Shown here: piece after piece, positions 38,793-46,948 of the stretch
Numbering within the stretch: position 1 is the stretch's first letter
Layout of the letters: each line of letters begins with the position of its first letter
From: Paraburkholderia silviterrae
GTDB taxonomy: Bacteria; Pseudomonadota; Gammaproteobacteria; Burkholderiales; Burkholderiaceae
Length of the DNA stretch: 58,371 nt
Direction of reading: 5' to 3'
NCBI RefSeq assembly: GCF_004353915.1
Contig: NZ_SMRP01000006.1
Location: 146,457 to 204,827 of the forward strand
Position numbers and translations under genes: made by a program
Notes under the pieces: model-generated
What the model saw: only the letters and a program-made list of their open reading frames with translations
Database searches by the model: none
Told to the model about the DNA's origin: nothing

Positions 38793-40577
38793 GTGCAGAA
38801 CGAACAGGCATCCATCGAGTTCAAGCGTCTCGGCGATATCCGTCCGTCGCCCACGAATCCGCGCAAGCGCTTTCCCGAGACCGAGCAGGCGGAGCTCGTC
38901 GAGAGCGTGCGCAAGCACGGCGTTCTGCAGCCGCTCCTCGTGCGCCCCTGGCCAGATGACGATACCTTTCTTTTCGAGATCGTCGCCGGCGAGCGCCGGT
39001 TCCGCGCGGCCAATACTGCAGGCCTGTCCGAGGTACCGGTGCTCGTGCGCAATCTGACCGACGACGAGGTCCTCCACATCCAGATCGTCGAGAACCTCCA
39101 GCGCAAGGATCTCCATCCGCTCGAGGAAGCCGATGGCTATAAAGTGCTCTCCGATCGCGGACACACGCTCGAGCAGATTGCGGCTGAGGTCAGCCAGACG
39201 AAAACCTACGTCGCGCAGCGACTGAAGCTGTGCGGGCTAAATAGCGCGACGCGCAAGCTGTTTTACGACGAAAAGCTCAATGCGAAGACCGCCCTAATGA
39301 TCGCGCGCTTGCCGACGAATCTGCAGGATAAAGCAGCGAAGGAGCTCACGGCGGCGTACATCAATGGAGAGCCGCGATCGGTCAAGGCTGCATCCGAGCA
39401 TATTGAGCGCACTTACATGCTGCGTCTCGACCAGGCGCCGTTCAAGACCGCCGACGCTGCCCTTGTCCCGGCCGCCGGCGCCTGCGGGCCGTGCCCGAAG
39501 CGCACAGGCAACCAGCCCGAGCTCTTCGACGACGTGCGCAGCAAGGATGTCTGCACGGACCCAGCTTGCTATGGAAAGAAGCGCGACGCAGCTGCAGTGC
39601 AGAAGCGCGCTGAGGCCGAAGCTGCCGGGCGCACGGTGATCACGGGCAAGGAAGCCAAGGCAGCATTGCCCAACCAATATAGCCAGCTGCAGGGCGGCCT
39701 CGTGCGGCTTGATGACACGTGTTACGACGATCCGAAGCACCGATCGTATCGGCAGGTGCTCGGCGCCAAGGGCGTCAAAAGTGCCGCGCTACTCGAGAGC
39801 CCACACGACGGCAAGCTGATCGACGTCATGCCGAAGGCAGATCTGAAGAAGGCGCTCGCCGACAAGGGCATTCAGGTGCGCAGCACCGGCACGTCGAATC
39901 CTTCGCAGTCCACAGAGCTCGCGAAAAAGAAGGCGGCCGATGCGTACCGCGGGGAGCTCTTCACGCAGGTACGCGACAAGCATGAAGGCACCGGCCTGAG
40001 TGACTTCGATCTGAAGATCGTCGCTGTGACGTTCTATCGGCGCCTCTGGAACGAGAACCAGAAGCGCATTTGCAAGCTGTACGGCTGGGGCAACAAGGCG
40101 ATCACCGAGGCGGAATTCGCGAAGAAGGTCGATGCGATCGAGGGCGCGTCGCGCGAGGACCCCGAAGGCCTCGGGCGCCTGGTGGTGGATATCGCGTTGA
40201 TCGACGAGTCGGTCGCGGCCACCTACTCGACCGGCAAGCCCGAGCTGCTTGAGGCGACTGCGCGCGATCGCGGCATCGACCTAGGCGCTGTGCGCAAGCA
40301 GGTTGAGACCGACATGCGCCCTAAGCCGAAAGAAAAGCCGGTGCCGGCGAAGAAAGCGCCCGCGCCTTCGCCAAAGCCGACTGCGAAAGCCGCGAACGTC
40401 AAGCGCGTAGCCGCCAAGAAGGCACCGGCGAAGAAGGCGCCCGCGAAAAAAGCAGCGCCGAAGCCTTCCTCGAAGGCGAGTTCGGGCGCCGCGTCCACGC
40501 AGCCGGACAACGCCAAACCCTCCCTGAAGCGCGATCCGAAAGAGCCGTGGCCGTTCCCGAACACGAGCCGGCCATGA
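38793..40577 (+). CDS. ParB-like DNA-binding protein with histone-H1-like C-terminal tail
   Basis: 594 residues from GTG 38793, preceded by AAGGAG at 8-base spacing; an ATG 13 codons earlier lacks this. ParB N-terminal domain: RLGDIRPSPTNPRKRF (~12-27), CTP-binding-type GERRFRAA at 66-73 and ENLQRKDLHPLEEA at 100-113; HTH at ~124-147 (EQIAAEVSQTKTYVAQRLKL). A Cys cluster follows (ACGPCPKRTG...VCTDPACY, ~230-265). The last ~80 residues are a Lys/Ala/Pro repeat (KKAPAKKAPAKKA) like histone H1. No ParA or parS is recognisable. Probably a phage nucleoid or regulatory protein. Confidence 0.88.
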   Translation: MQNEQASIEFKRLGDIRPSPTNPRKRFPETEQAELVESVRKHGVLQPLLVRPWPDDDTFLFEIVAGERRFRAANTAGLSEVPVLVRNLTDDEVLHIQIVENLQRKDLHPLEEADGYKVLSDRGHTLEQIAAEVSQTKTYVAQRLKLCGLNSATRKLFYDEKLNAKTALMIARLPTNLQDKAAKELTAAYINGEPRSVKAASEHIERTYMLRLDQAPFKTADAALVPAAGACGPCPKRTGNQPELFDDVRSKDVCTDPACYGKKRDAAAVQKRAEAEAAGRTVITGKEAKAALPNQYSQLQGGLVRLDDTCYDDPKHRSYRQVLGAKGVKSAALLESPHDGKLIDVMPKADLKKALADKGIQVRSTGTSNPSQSTELAKKKAADAYRGELFTQVRDKHEGTGLSDFDLKIVAVTFYRRLWNENQKRICKLYGWGNKAITEAEFAKKVDAIEGASREDPEGLGRLVVDIALIDESVAATYSTGKPELLEATARDRGIDLGAVRKQVETDMRPKPKEKPVPAKKAPAPSPKPTAKAANVKRVAAKKAPAKKAPAKKAAPKPSSKASSGAASTQPDNAKPSLKRDPKEPWPFPNTSRP

Positions 40578-40762
40578 ACGAATACCTCATCGCGCTGGCG
40601 CGCGCCGCGGGCCTGACGATAAAGCTCGACGGCGTGATCGGCAACCAGCAATACATGAGCGTCACGGGGACGCTCGACGCCCTGCGACGCTTCGGCGACG
40701 CATACAGCGCTCGTCTGCAGGTCGAGCGCGTCGAGGCGCAGAGCACGGAAAGCAAGATTTGA
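40574..40762 (+). CDS. Small hypothetical protein
   Basis: 62 residues from ATG 40574, coupled to the ParB-like gene by ATGA. NEYLIALARAAGLTIKLDGV then VTGTLDALRRFGDAYSARLQ. No family recognised. Confidence 0.7.
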   Translation: MNEYLIALARAAGLTIKLDGVIGNQQYMSVTGTLDALRRFGDAYSARLQVERVEAQSTESKI

Positions 40763-40812
40763 AGGACCGGGCGCGGCCGGACCACCGCGCAAACCAACCT
40801 ACGGAGATCTAC

Positions 40813-41244
40813 ATGAAGAACATCACCATCGCAATCGCTGCAGCTCTCGCACTCGCCGCCGCGCCCGCCGCATTCGCCGGCAACGGCAATAGCAACTCGT
40901 TCTCGGTGAGCGGCGGCTTCGGCTCGTCGGTCAGCACGTCTGGCGGCTCGCAGGCCGAGGCCGGCCAGAACGGCAACGGCTATTCGTCGCAATGGAGCAA
41001 TTCGAGCGGCGGCGGCTATGCCATCGGCGGCACGGCGCTCGGCGCGGGCGTTGGCGGCTTCGGGGTTGGCGCATTCGGCGCCGGCGTGTCTGGCTCGCTC
41101 GGCTATACGGGCAGCACGTCGAGCGCGAATGCCGGCGGCTATACGAATGGCAGCGGCTATGGCGACAGCAAGTCGGGGGTGGGCACTGACGTCTCGTCGT
41201 ACGGCTATTCGAACGTCTACGGCAGCTACTCCTACAGCTACTGA
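40813..41244 (+). CDS. Exported glycine/serine/tyrosine-rich protein
   Basis: 143 residues. A clear signal peptide (KNITIAIAAALALAAAPAAF, cleavage after Ala at FA-GN). The mature part is almost entirely G, S, Y, N, A: GSSVSTSGGSQAEAGQ, a glycine-rich hydrophobic stretch (GAGVGGFGVGAFGAGVSGSL), then GYTNGSGYGDSKSG and an SYGYSNVYGSYSYSY end. No family recognised. GGAG before ATG 40813. Prophage genes for exported proteins often alter the host surface; this one is next to a second exported protein and a strong hairpin. Confidence 0.75.
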   Translation: MKNITIAIAAALALAAAPAAFAGNGNSNSFSVSGGFGSSVSTSGGSQAEAGQNGNGYSSQWSNSSGGGYAIGGTALGAGVGGFGVGAFGAGVSGSLGYTGSTSSANAGGYTNGSGYGDSKSGVGTDVSSYGYSNVYGSYSYSY

Positions 41245-41250
41245 TGAGGA

Positions 41251-41281
41251 GGGCCTTCGGTACGGCTAATACCGAAGGCCC
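41251..41281 (+). other. 12-bp perfect hairpin between two exported-protein genes
   Basis: GGGCCTTCGGTA (41251-41262) pairs with TACCGAAGGCCC (41270-41281), loop CGGCTAA. No T tract follows (CATACAACC), so it is not a normal terminator. It may stabilise or attenuate the mRNA between genes 40813-41244 and 41310-41846. Confidence 0.7.
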
Positions 41282-41309
41282 CATACAACCACCGTTGGGG
41301 GTGACAACA

Positions 41310-41846
41310 ATGAAACAGCTTCTCATCGTCGCGGCATCGATTCTACTCCTGGGAAATGCCGCCAGTGCGATCGCGCAGACATCGACGTCCGCGAGCGCAA
41401 CGCAGAACTCTGCGGCCACGTCGACAGCGCAAGGGACGATCCAGTTCAGTCAGGAACCCGAGCATACGACCCAGACCGTGCGCAACGTCTCGGCGCCCGT
41501 GCTCGGCGCATACGCCGCGAGCTTCTCGCAGATGAACTGTGGCCAGACGGTCCAGTTCGGCGGCGCGATCGCCGGCGTGTCAGTCGTCGGGGGTGCCTCG
41601 CACAGCCTGCTGGACTGCAAGCTCGAGGTGGCTGCAGCCGAGACCGTACGGCAGGCAACCGTTACTGAAGATGCGACCACAAAGGCCAACCTACAAAAGG
41701 CCGCGATTCTCATCCGCTGTCAGGTTAGCGCAGAAGTCTATGACGCCTACCGTGCCGCGGGCTTCGACTGCTCTCTCAAGCCGGCCGAACTTCAATCGCG
41801 CACCGACACGCAGCCGCCGTCGACTCGCATCGCATCTGGAAATTGA
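41310..41846 (+). CDS. Exported phage protein with conserved cysteines
   Basis: 178 residues from ATG 41310. Signal peptide of ~22 residues (KQLLIVAASILLLGNAASA, then IAQ). NVSAPVLGAYAASFSQMNCG, then GVSVVGGASHSLLDCKLE and later CQVSAEVYDAYRAAGFDC provide two probable disulphides. It resembles the loosely conserved exported proteins with a C-x-G-s-(x)n-G-v-s-G-g-t-x-D-C type pattern found in several proteobacterial phages. Location in the early rightward operon rather than with virion genes suggests a role in the lysogen or early infection. Confidence 0.75.
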   Translation: MKQLLIVAASILLLGNAASAIAQTSTSASATQNSAATSTAQGTIQFSQEPEHTTQTVRNVSAPVLGAYAASFSQMNCGQTVQFGGAIAGVSVVGGASHSLLDCKLEVAAAETVRQATVTEDATTKANLQKAAILIRCQVSAEVYDAYRAAGFDCSLKPAELQSRTDTQPPSTRIASGN

Positions 41847-41848
41847 GC

Positions 41849-42043
41849 ATGAACGCGCGCACTCGCTTCCGCGAGGCATTCCTTCAGGACTCGCGACGCT
41901 ACCTGTTCGCGAAGGAGCCCACTACCGAGCAGCTGCACGCGTTCGTTCAGTCATTCGCTGACATGGTTTCCAGCGACCGCGGCGAGCCCGTGACGGTCCT
42001 GATCGGCAAGGTTCCGATCAGCCGCGCGAGCGGCTCTCTCTAA
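41849..42043 (+). CDS. Small hypothetical protein
   Basis: 64 residues from ATG 41849, two bases after the previous stop; a TTG two codons earlier is also possible. RFREAFLQDSRRYLFAKEPT and VQSFADMVSSDRGEPVTVLI. No family recognised. Confidence 0.65.
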   Translation: MNARTRFREAFLQDSRRYLFAKEPTTEQLHAFVQSFADMVSSDRGEPVTVLIGKVPISRASGSL

Positions 42044-42060
42044 CTTTCAAGGACGGGTTC

Positions 42061-42495
42061 ATGAACACGCGAAGCGAAGGTAACCACGCCACCATAAGCG
42101 GTGACCTCGGTACGCATTTGACGGCGTCGCCGACCGACGTCATCGCCACGATCGCTGGTGTCACGATCTTCGGGGCGTCCGACGCTGTCGCCGCGGCTCG
42201 CGCCGCGCTCGAGGCCGGTCCCCTTCCCGCCTATCCCGACGAGCTCACGCCCGAGCTGCGCGAGGTGCTCGGCTGGATGTGCTTCGAATGCGCACCGATC
42301 GCTCATGCAATGCGTGCGGCAGGCATCGACATCAAACCGAAGGCCGAAGACGAACAGGCGCATGTGCTGCATTGGCTCGTCAAGCTCGTGCTACGCCACG
42401 GCGCCAGCTGGCGAAAGGCTGGAACTGAGGACCTCGACGCGTGGCGCGCGCGCCTGCGCGAGCTCGCCAACAAGTCCGAGGGAGTATCGACATGA
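42061..42495 (+). CDS. Hypothetical phage protein
   Basis: 144 residues. N-terminal Ser/Thr-rich part, then TPELREVLGWMCFECAPIAH and HVLHWLVKLVLRHGASWRKA. Possibly helical and DNA or nucleotide related; no family recognised. Coupled to the next gene. Confidence 0.7.
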   Translation: MNTRSEGNHATISGDLGTHLTASPTDVIATIAGVTIFGASDAVAAARAALEAGPLPAYPDELTPELREVLGWMCFECAPIAHAMRAAGIDIKPKAEDEQAHVLHWLVKLVLRHGASWRKAGTEDLDAWRARLRELANKSEGVST

Positions 42496-42755
42496 TCACT
42501 TCCGAGCGCAGGTCGTTCCATATGTGCCTCGACGTGCGCGGCGCACTGATGAACTGGCACAAGAAGGATTTCCGCAACATGTTCAAGCACGACGACGGCC
42601 GCACGATGACACCGGACGAAGCGAGGGCCGAGCTGCTCGAGCAGCTGTCGACGGGCCACAACTTCATCCCGTTCGGCAAGTGCGACAACTTCGACCACAA
42701 AGAGCACGGCTGCATGGGTCATTCCGTCGAAAAGACCGAGGGCGGCGCTTCATGA
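42492..42755 (+). CDS. Hypothetical phage protein
   Basis: 87 residues from ATG 42492. MITSERRSFHMCLDVRGALM, FIPFGKCDNFDHKEHGCMGH contains a Cys/His-rich segment that may bind metal. No family recognised. Coupled (ATGA) to the DUF5131 gene. Confidence 0.72.
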   Translation: MITSERRSFHMCLDVRGALMNWHKKDFRNMFKHDDGRTMTPDEARAELLEQLSTGHNFIPFGKCDNFDHKEHGCMGHSVEKTEGGAS

Positions 42756-43789
42756 GCGCGAACAGCAAAATCGAATGGACCGACCACACGTTCAACCCAT
42801 GGGAGGGCTGCACGAAGGTCGGTCCCGGCTGCGATCACTGCTACGCGGAGGCGCGCAATGCACGCTTCGCGGGCGGAAAGCCGGTCAACTGGGGCCCGGG
42901 AGCACCCCGGCGGCGCACCTCGGCTGCGAACTGGCGCAAGCCGCTCCAGTGGAATCGCGAGGCTGGCGTCTTCTACGCGAAGCACCGTCGGCGCCAGCGC
43001 GTGTTCTGCGCGTCGCTCGCGGACGTGTTCGATAACGAGGTCGACCCGGCATGGCGGCGTGATCTGTTCGACGTGATCGAGCTCACACCGAATCTCGTCT
43101 GGATGCTGCTCACTAAGCGCATCGGCAACGCATTTCGCGAGATCTCTCGCGCGCGCACGCACGACTGGCTGATGGGCCGCGACAACGTCTGGCTCGGCGC
43201 GACTGTCGCGAACCAGGCAGAAGCGGAGCGCGATATTCCGAAGCTGCTGCAAGTGCCCGCACGCGTCCGTTTCCTGAGCATGGAGCCCCTGCTCGGGCCG
43301 GTGCACCTCGACCGACTTGTGGTGGGCGACAAACGTGAGCTCGATGTGCTTCGTGGCGAGATCGGCTCAACCGCCCAACACTTCGCGGCCAGGCCCTCGA
43401 AGACAGGTGATCGAGTCGATTGGGTGATCTGCGGCGGTGAGAGTGGACCGGACGCACGGCCGATGCATCCGACATGGCCGCGCTCGCTCCGCGACCAGTG
43501 CCGAGCTGCAGGTGTTCCGTTTTTCTACAAGCAATGGGGAGAGTGGACGGACGAGGATTGGGGCGAGCGGGCAGGTCTGCGAGATACGGCAGGCGTATTG
43601 CCGTCCGGTGAATTCCTACTCGCCACAGAAGGCTATGTGCCGCCGTTCGACGACGGCAAGCGGCTCGCCGCAGCCGGCAACGTTCGGCTCGACGGCCGGA
43701 TGCTGATGGACCGAGTCGGCAAGAAGAACGCCGGGCGCCTATTAGACGGTCGCACACATGATGATTTTCCGACCTCTGGGAGGCCATGA
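42752..43789 (+). CDS. Gp37/Gp68 family protein (DUF5131)
   Basis: 345 residues from ATG 42752. KIEWTDHTFNPWEGCTKVGP and GCDHCYAEARN give the family signature, with C20-x6-C27-x2-C30 resembling an iron-sulphur or radical-SAM-like cluster site. Also VFCASLADVFDNEVDP, WMLLTKR, RVRFLSMEPLLGPV and GGESGPDARPM. Widespread in phages, with unproven function; DNA or RNA modification has been proposed for related folds. Accessory rather than structural. Confidence 0.88.
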   Translation: MSANSKIEWTDHTFNPWEGCTKVGPGCDHCYAEARNARFAGGKPVNWGPGAPRRRTSAANWRKPLQWNREAGVFYAKHRRRQRVFCASLADVFDNEVDPAWRRDLFDVIELTPNLVWMLLTKRIGNAFREISRARTHDWLMGRDNVWLGATVANQAEAERDIPKLLQVPARVRFLSMEPLLGPVHLDRLVVGDKRELDVLRGEIGSTAQHFAARPSKTGDRVDWVICGGESGPDARPMHPTWPRSLRDQCRAAGVPFFYKQWGEWTDEDWGERAGLRDTAGVLPSGEFLLATEGYVPPFDDGKRLAAAGNVRLDGRMLMDRVGKKNAGRLLDGRTHDDFPTSGRP

Positions 43790-43790
43790 A

Positions 43791-44048
43791 ATGGTGACGA
43801 GATCGAAGAGCCCACGAAGCCGCGATATCGCATGCATCCGCATCGGCTTTGAACATTACCTGCTGGACGCCGATAAGGCGATGCAGGTCCTCAAGCTCAT
43901 GCGCGAATCGGTCTCGTGTCATCGCGACTACAACGGTCGGCGCATGCGCTATGTCGCCGGCGCAGCGCCAGAGCTTGAGCTGTCCATGATTCAAGCATCC
44001 GAAGTTGTCATGCCGGGCGCCCAGTTGGCGCTCGAGGACATGCGTTAG
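43791..44048 (+). CDS. Small hypothetical protein
   Basis: 85 residues from ATG 43791 (GGGAGG 8 bases upstream). RIGFEHYLLDADKAMQVLKL then YVAGAAPELELSMIQAS. No family recognised. Confidence 0.68.
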   Translation: MVTRSKSPRSRDIACIRIGFEHYLLDADKAMQVLKLMRESVSCHRDYNGRRMRYVAGAAPELELSMIQASEVVMPGAQLALEDMR

Positions 44049-44064
44049 TCGAATCGAGGAAACG

Positions 44065-45507
44065 ATGGATACGAAACCGTTCACTTACCAGCACCAGCCT
44101 GACAATGTTGGCGCGTGGCGCATGGGCGAAGCTTGTCGAAAGGCTGCCGATGCGCCCGCAGGCGATTATATTGATCGCGGACTCGTTCTTCTGAACGAAC
44201 TGCAAGCCAAGGGATACGGCATTGTGGCGCTCGCCGCTCTCCCTACCGATGCAGCGCAAGCGCGGACTGGGCGATTGCCCTGGCAGTCGGTCATTGACGC
44301 CATTTACGCCGTTGATACTGAGTCGTCTCGACGAGGGGAAATGTTTCCTCAGACGGGCGACGAGCAGCGTGACGACCGTCATGCAGTGAAGCGCGTTTGC
44401 GAAATGATCCGCTGGTACGCGACAAAAAGCGCCGCAGGAATCGAATCGTTCATAGGTTGGCCCACTATCGCCGCTCCCGTCGCCCCTGCTGCGACCATCC
44501 AGCGCCACTCGTGGACCGTGTCCGGTATGAAGCGCGATCCGGAAGGGTCGTGGGTGCTTGCTTCTGATGCCGGTGCCGGAGTCCCTGCTGCGGCAGCGCC
44601 GATGACAACGGAGCAGCGCAAGGCCCTCGCCGACGCCGAGCGCGTGCTTGGCGAGAACTGGGAACACGAGACGGCCGATCGCTTGCACGATGCATTCGCT
44701 GCTTCGACCGCTGCGGCACCGATACCCGCAGAGCAGCAGGCGGACTGGCGCGGGGATTTCGAACGGCAAGCTCGTGTCGGTGGCTTCGATTTGTCCCGAG
44801 AAGAGTTGGGCGGCAACTATAGCAACGATCGCTCGTCGAGCGCTTGGCTTTGGTACTACTCGGGACGCCTCGATGGCGAATGCGGCGCCGCCCCTACACA
44901 TACCGTCGCCGCAGATGCAGCGCAGGCCGACGAGCGCGCGGCGTTCGACGCAGTCAAGCCTCTCGTCGATGAATGGATTCGCTCGCGCGGCACCTGCATG
45001 GATGGCGGTGCGTATGCGGCCGCCCTCCAACTCGCGGCTCATGTGAAGGCCCGCGTCACCGCACCTCAAGCCGGGGCGACGCTGACGGATGAGCAGATTC
45101 TGCGCTTGTGGCGATTCGATCACGAACTGCCGCGTGATGCTGCGATCTTGGCATTCGCCCACACTCTCCTCGCTTCCCAGTTATCCACAGAAACAGTGGA
45201 TAAGCCTGTGCAAAGCATGAGCGGCGCCGCGTGCGATGTGCTCGCCGAGCGTGCGCGGCAAGTGAACGAGGAAGGCTGGACGCCCGAGCACGACGATCAG
45301 CACGAAGACTTCGATATGGCGCTCGCGGCCATCGTCTATGCCGAGAGCGCAGTGGGTTACCACACGAGCTGTCCCGATACCTGGCCGTGGTCTCCGGCAT
45401 GGTTCAAGCCCACGGCGCCGCGCCGCGACTTCGTGAAGGCCGGTGCATTGATCCTCGCGGAGATCGAGCGCCTCGACCGAGCCGCGCAAGAGGAGCCAAA
45501 GACATGA
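44065..45507 (+). CDS. Multidomain phage protein with a nucleotide pyrophosphohydrolase-like C-terminal domain
   Basis: 480 residues. N-terminal DTKPFTYQHQPDNVGAWRMG module, a central Ala/Pro-rich linker series (VAADAAQADERAAF) and a C-terminal ~90-residue domain: DVLAERARQVNEEGWTPEHD, DQHEDFDMALAAIVYAESAV, WPWSPAWFKP and RRDFVKAGALILAEIERLDR. The C-terminal domain resembles the all-alpha dNTP diphosphohydrolase group found in phages, so nucleotide-pool action is likely but not shown. Contains an inverted DnaA-box pair at 45181-45203. Confidence 0.78.
   Translation: MDTKPFTYQHQPDNVGAWRMGEACRKAADAPAGDYIDRGLVLLNELQAKGYGIVALAALPTDAAQARTGRLPWQSVIDAIYAVDTESSRRGEMFPQTGDEQRDDRHAVKRVCEMIRWYATKSAAGIESFIGWPTIAAPVAPAATIQRHSWTVSGMKRDPEGSWVLASDAGAGVPAAAAPMTTEQRKALADAERVLGENWEHETADRLHDAFAASTAAAPIPAEQQADWRGDFERQARVGGFDLSREELGGNYSNDRSSSAWLWYYSGRLDGECGAAPTHTVAADAAQADERAAFDAVKPLVDEWIRSRGTCMDGGAYAAALQLAAHVKARVTAPQAGATLTDEQILRLWRFDHELPRDAAILAFAHTLLASQLSTETVDKPVQSMSGAACDVLAERARQVNEEGWTPEHDDQHEDFDMALAAIVYAESAVGYHTSCPDTWPWSPAWFKPTAPRRDFVKAGALILAEIERLDRAAQEEPKT
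45181..45203. repeat. Inverted pair of DnaA-box sequences inside a coding gene
   Basis: TTATCCACA (45181-45189) faces AGTGGATAA (45195-45203, reverse TTATCCACT) with five bases between. It encodes part of the linker of the upstream multidomain protein. May titrate host DnaA or be chance selection for a Ser-Thr-Val peptide; function unproven. Confidence 0.55.
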
Positions 45508-45857
45508 CCGTCTATGTCGACGACATGCGCGCGAGCTACGGCCGCATGGTGATGTGCCACATGATCGCTGACACCGAAGACGAGCTCCACGCTATGGGCG
45601 AAGCGATCGGCGTTGCACGGCGCTGGCACCAGAAGCCCGGCACGCCGCGCAGTCACTATGACATCGCGTTGAGCAAACGCGCTCGCGCCGTCCTACTCGG
45701 CGCCCTCGAAATCACGTGGCGCCAGACTGGCGCCATGACGGCGCGCCGCGGCGTGGTCGGTGATCTCGGGTCACCCGACGAAGCGATCGCGTGGCAGCGA
45801 GCGTTCGTAGCCGAACGCCGCGCGACCGCCAGCGTTGGAGGCCACGATGCAGATTGA
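45504..45857 (+). CDS. DUF4031 domain protein
   Basis: 117 residues from ATG 45504, coupled to the previous gene. MTVYVDDMRASYGRMVMCHM then ADTEDELHAMGEAIGVARRW and HYDIALSKRARAVLLGA match the DUF4031 pattern of phages. Function unknown; small soluble protein. Confidence 0.82.
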   Translation: MTVYVDDMRASYGRMVMCHMIADTEDELHAMGEAIGVARRWHQKPGTPRSHYDIALSKRARAVLLGALEITWRQTGAMTARRGVVGDLGSPDEAIAWQRAFVAERRATASVGGHDAD

Positions 45858-46155
45858 TCTCTTCGGCGATTTCGAGCCCGCGGCGGCGCCGGCGACCGTC
45901 GACGAGCGTACGCAGGTAATCGAGCGGCACGCTGCCGCCGTCGAAGCACTTCCCGAAAAGCTGCGCCCGACCTGCGTGGTGGCCTCGCCGGTTCCCGTGA
46001 CGAAGCCAGAGCTCGACGCCTGGACACGCACCACCCAGCGCGTCTACCTGCTCTATCTCGTCGGCGCGACCCACTCCATGACCTATCGCGACTCGAGCAT
46101 CGCGAACGTGCGCTACGTGCTTCTGAAACTCAACGGCCTAGGAGGAGAATGGTGA
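45847..46155 (+). CDS. Hypothetical phage protein
   Basis: 102 residues from ATG 45847 (GGAGG upstream). MQIDLFGDFEPAAAPA and TTQRVYLLYLVGATHSMTYR. No family recognised. Overlaps the previous gene by 11 bases. Confidence 0.7.
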   Translation: MQIDLFGDFEPAAAPATVDERTQVIERHAAAVEALPEKLRPTCVVASPVPVTKPELDAWTRTTQRVYLLYLVGATHSMTYRDSSIANVRYVLLKLNGLGGEW

Positions 46156-46160
46156 GCCAC

Positions 46161-46445
46161 TCACATATTAATCAAGTGCTGCAGTTGCTCTTCAGTCTCG
46201 CCTCCATCGACGATGCGGTAGCAGCAGAACCGCTCGCGGTCGATGGGCGAAAGCCCCTCTTGATCCGCAAAAGGTTTCCACAAGCGATCGTCGACGGATT
46301 GTGCGTTTCCGCGCGCGCGCGCGAATTGCGCAAGCTCGTCGCTAACGCCGTACGTCAAAACCTCCCGATCGGCATTCAACGAGTACGACTGATGCTCGCT
46401 GAGCAGGACAACGTAATGCGGGACATCTCTACGATCGACTGGCAT
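46161..46445 (-). CDS. Antisense gene inside the rightward early operon
   Basis: 94 residues. Leftward, with GGGAGG 6 bases before ATG 46445. DRRDVPHYVVLLSEHQSYSL, ELAQFARARGNAQSVDDRLW and an acidic C-terminus (DGGETEEQLQHLI). No family recognised. It lies exactly in the gap between 46155 and 46478, and a rightward frame over the same span looks less protein-like and lacks a binding site. Confidence 0.7.
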   Translation of the reverse strand: MPVDRRDVPHYVVLLSEHQSYSLNADREVLTYGVSDELAQFARARGNAQSVDDRLWKPFADQEGLSPIDRERFCCYRIVDGGETEEQLQHLINM

Positions 46446-46477
46446 TGTCGCCTCCCGTTAGATCGAGGAATCCTAGC

Positions 46478-46948
46478 ATGAAGGCGATCTCCATCCGCCA
46501 GCCTTGGGCGTGGCTAATCGTTCGACCCGATTTAATAGGCGTCGCGCGCGCGGCCGCGATCGAGGCCCGCGATCTGAAGGATATCGAGAACCGGACCTGG
46601 CCGACGAGGCTGCGCGGGCGCTTTCTGATCCATGCGAGCAAGGGCATGACGCGCGCGGAGTACGACGACGTCGAGGCCTTCCTCGACTATTTCGCAATCG
46701 ACATCGCGCTGCCTGGGCACGGAAAGCTGGACCGCGGCGGCATCATCGGCGCCGCGACCATCACCGATTGCATTCCGTCTGCGAGACGGACCTCCAGATG
46801 GCACATGGACGGCCAATGGGGCTTCCAGCTCGAAGATGTGAAGCCGGTGCCCTTCGTCGAATGCAAGGGCGCGCTGCTGTTCTTCGACGTCCCCGAAGAC
46901 GTCGCGACGAAGCTGCGCCAGATGCATGAGCTCGGAGCCATCGCATGA
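46478..46948 (+). CDS. ASCH domain protein
   Basis: 156 residues from ATG 46478 (GAGGA upstream). MKAISIRQPWAWLIV, DIENRTWPTRLRGRFLIHAS and GGIIGAATITDCI are hallmarks of ASCH domains, RNA- or modified-nucleoside-binding folds similar to PUA. Ends FDVPEDVATKLRQMHELGAI. Coupled to the J-domain gene (4-base overlap). Phage ASCH proteins are of unclear function. Confidence 0.88.
   Translation: MKAISIRQPWAWLIVRPDLIGVARAAAIEARDLKDIENRTWPTRLRGRFLIHASKGMTRAEYDDVEAFLDYFAIDIALPGHGKLDRGGIIGAATITDCIPSARRTSRWHMDGQWGFQLEDVKPVPFVECKGALLFFDVPEDVATKLRQMHELGAIA

Noticed and set aside
46149..46481. Rightward frame of 110 codons over the same span as the leftward gene 46161-46445
   Set aside because: It has no ribosome site or recognisable protein features, while the leftward frame has GGGAGG at correct spacing and sensible composition.
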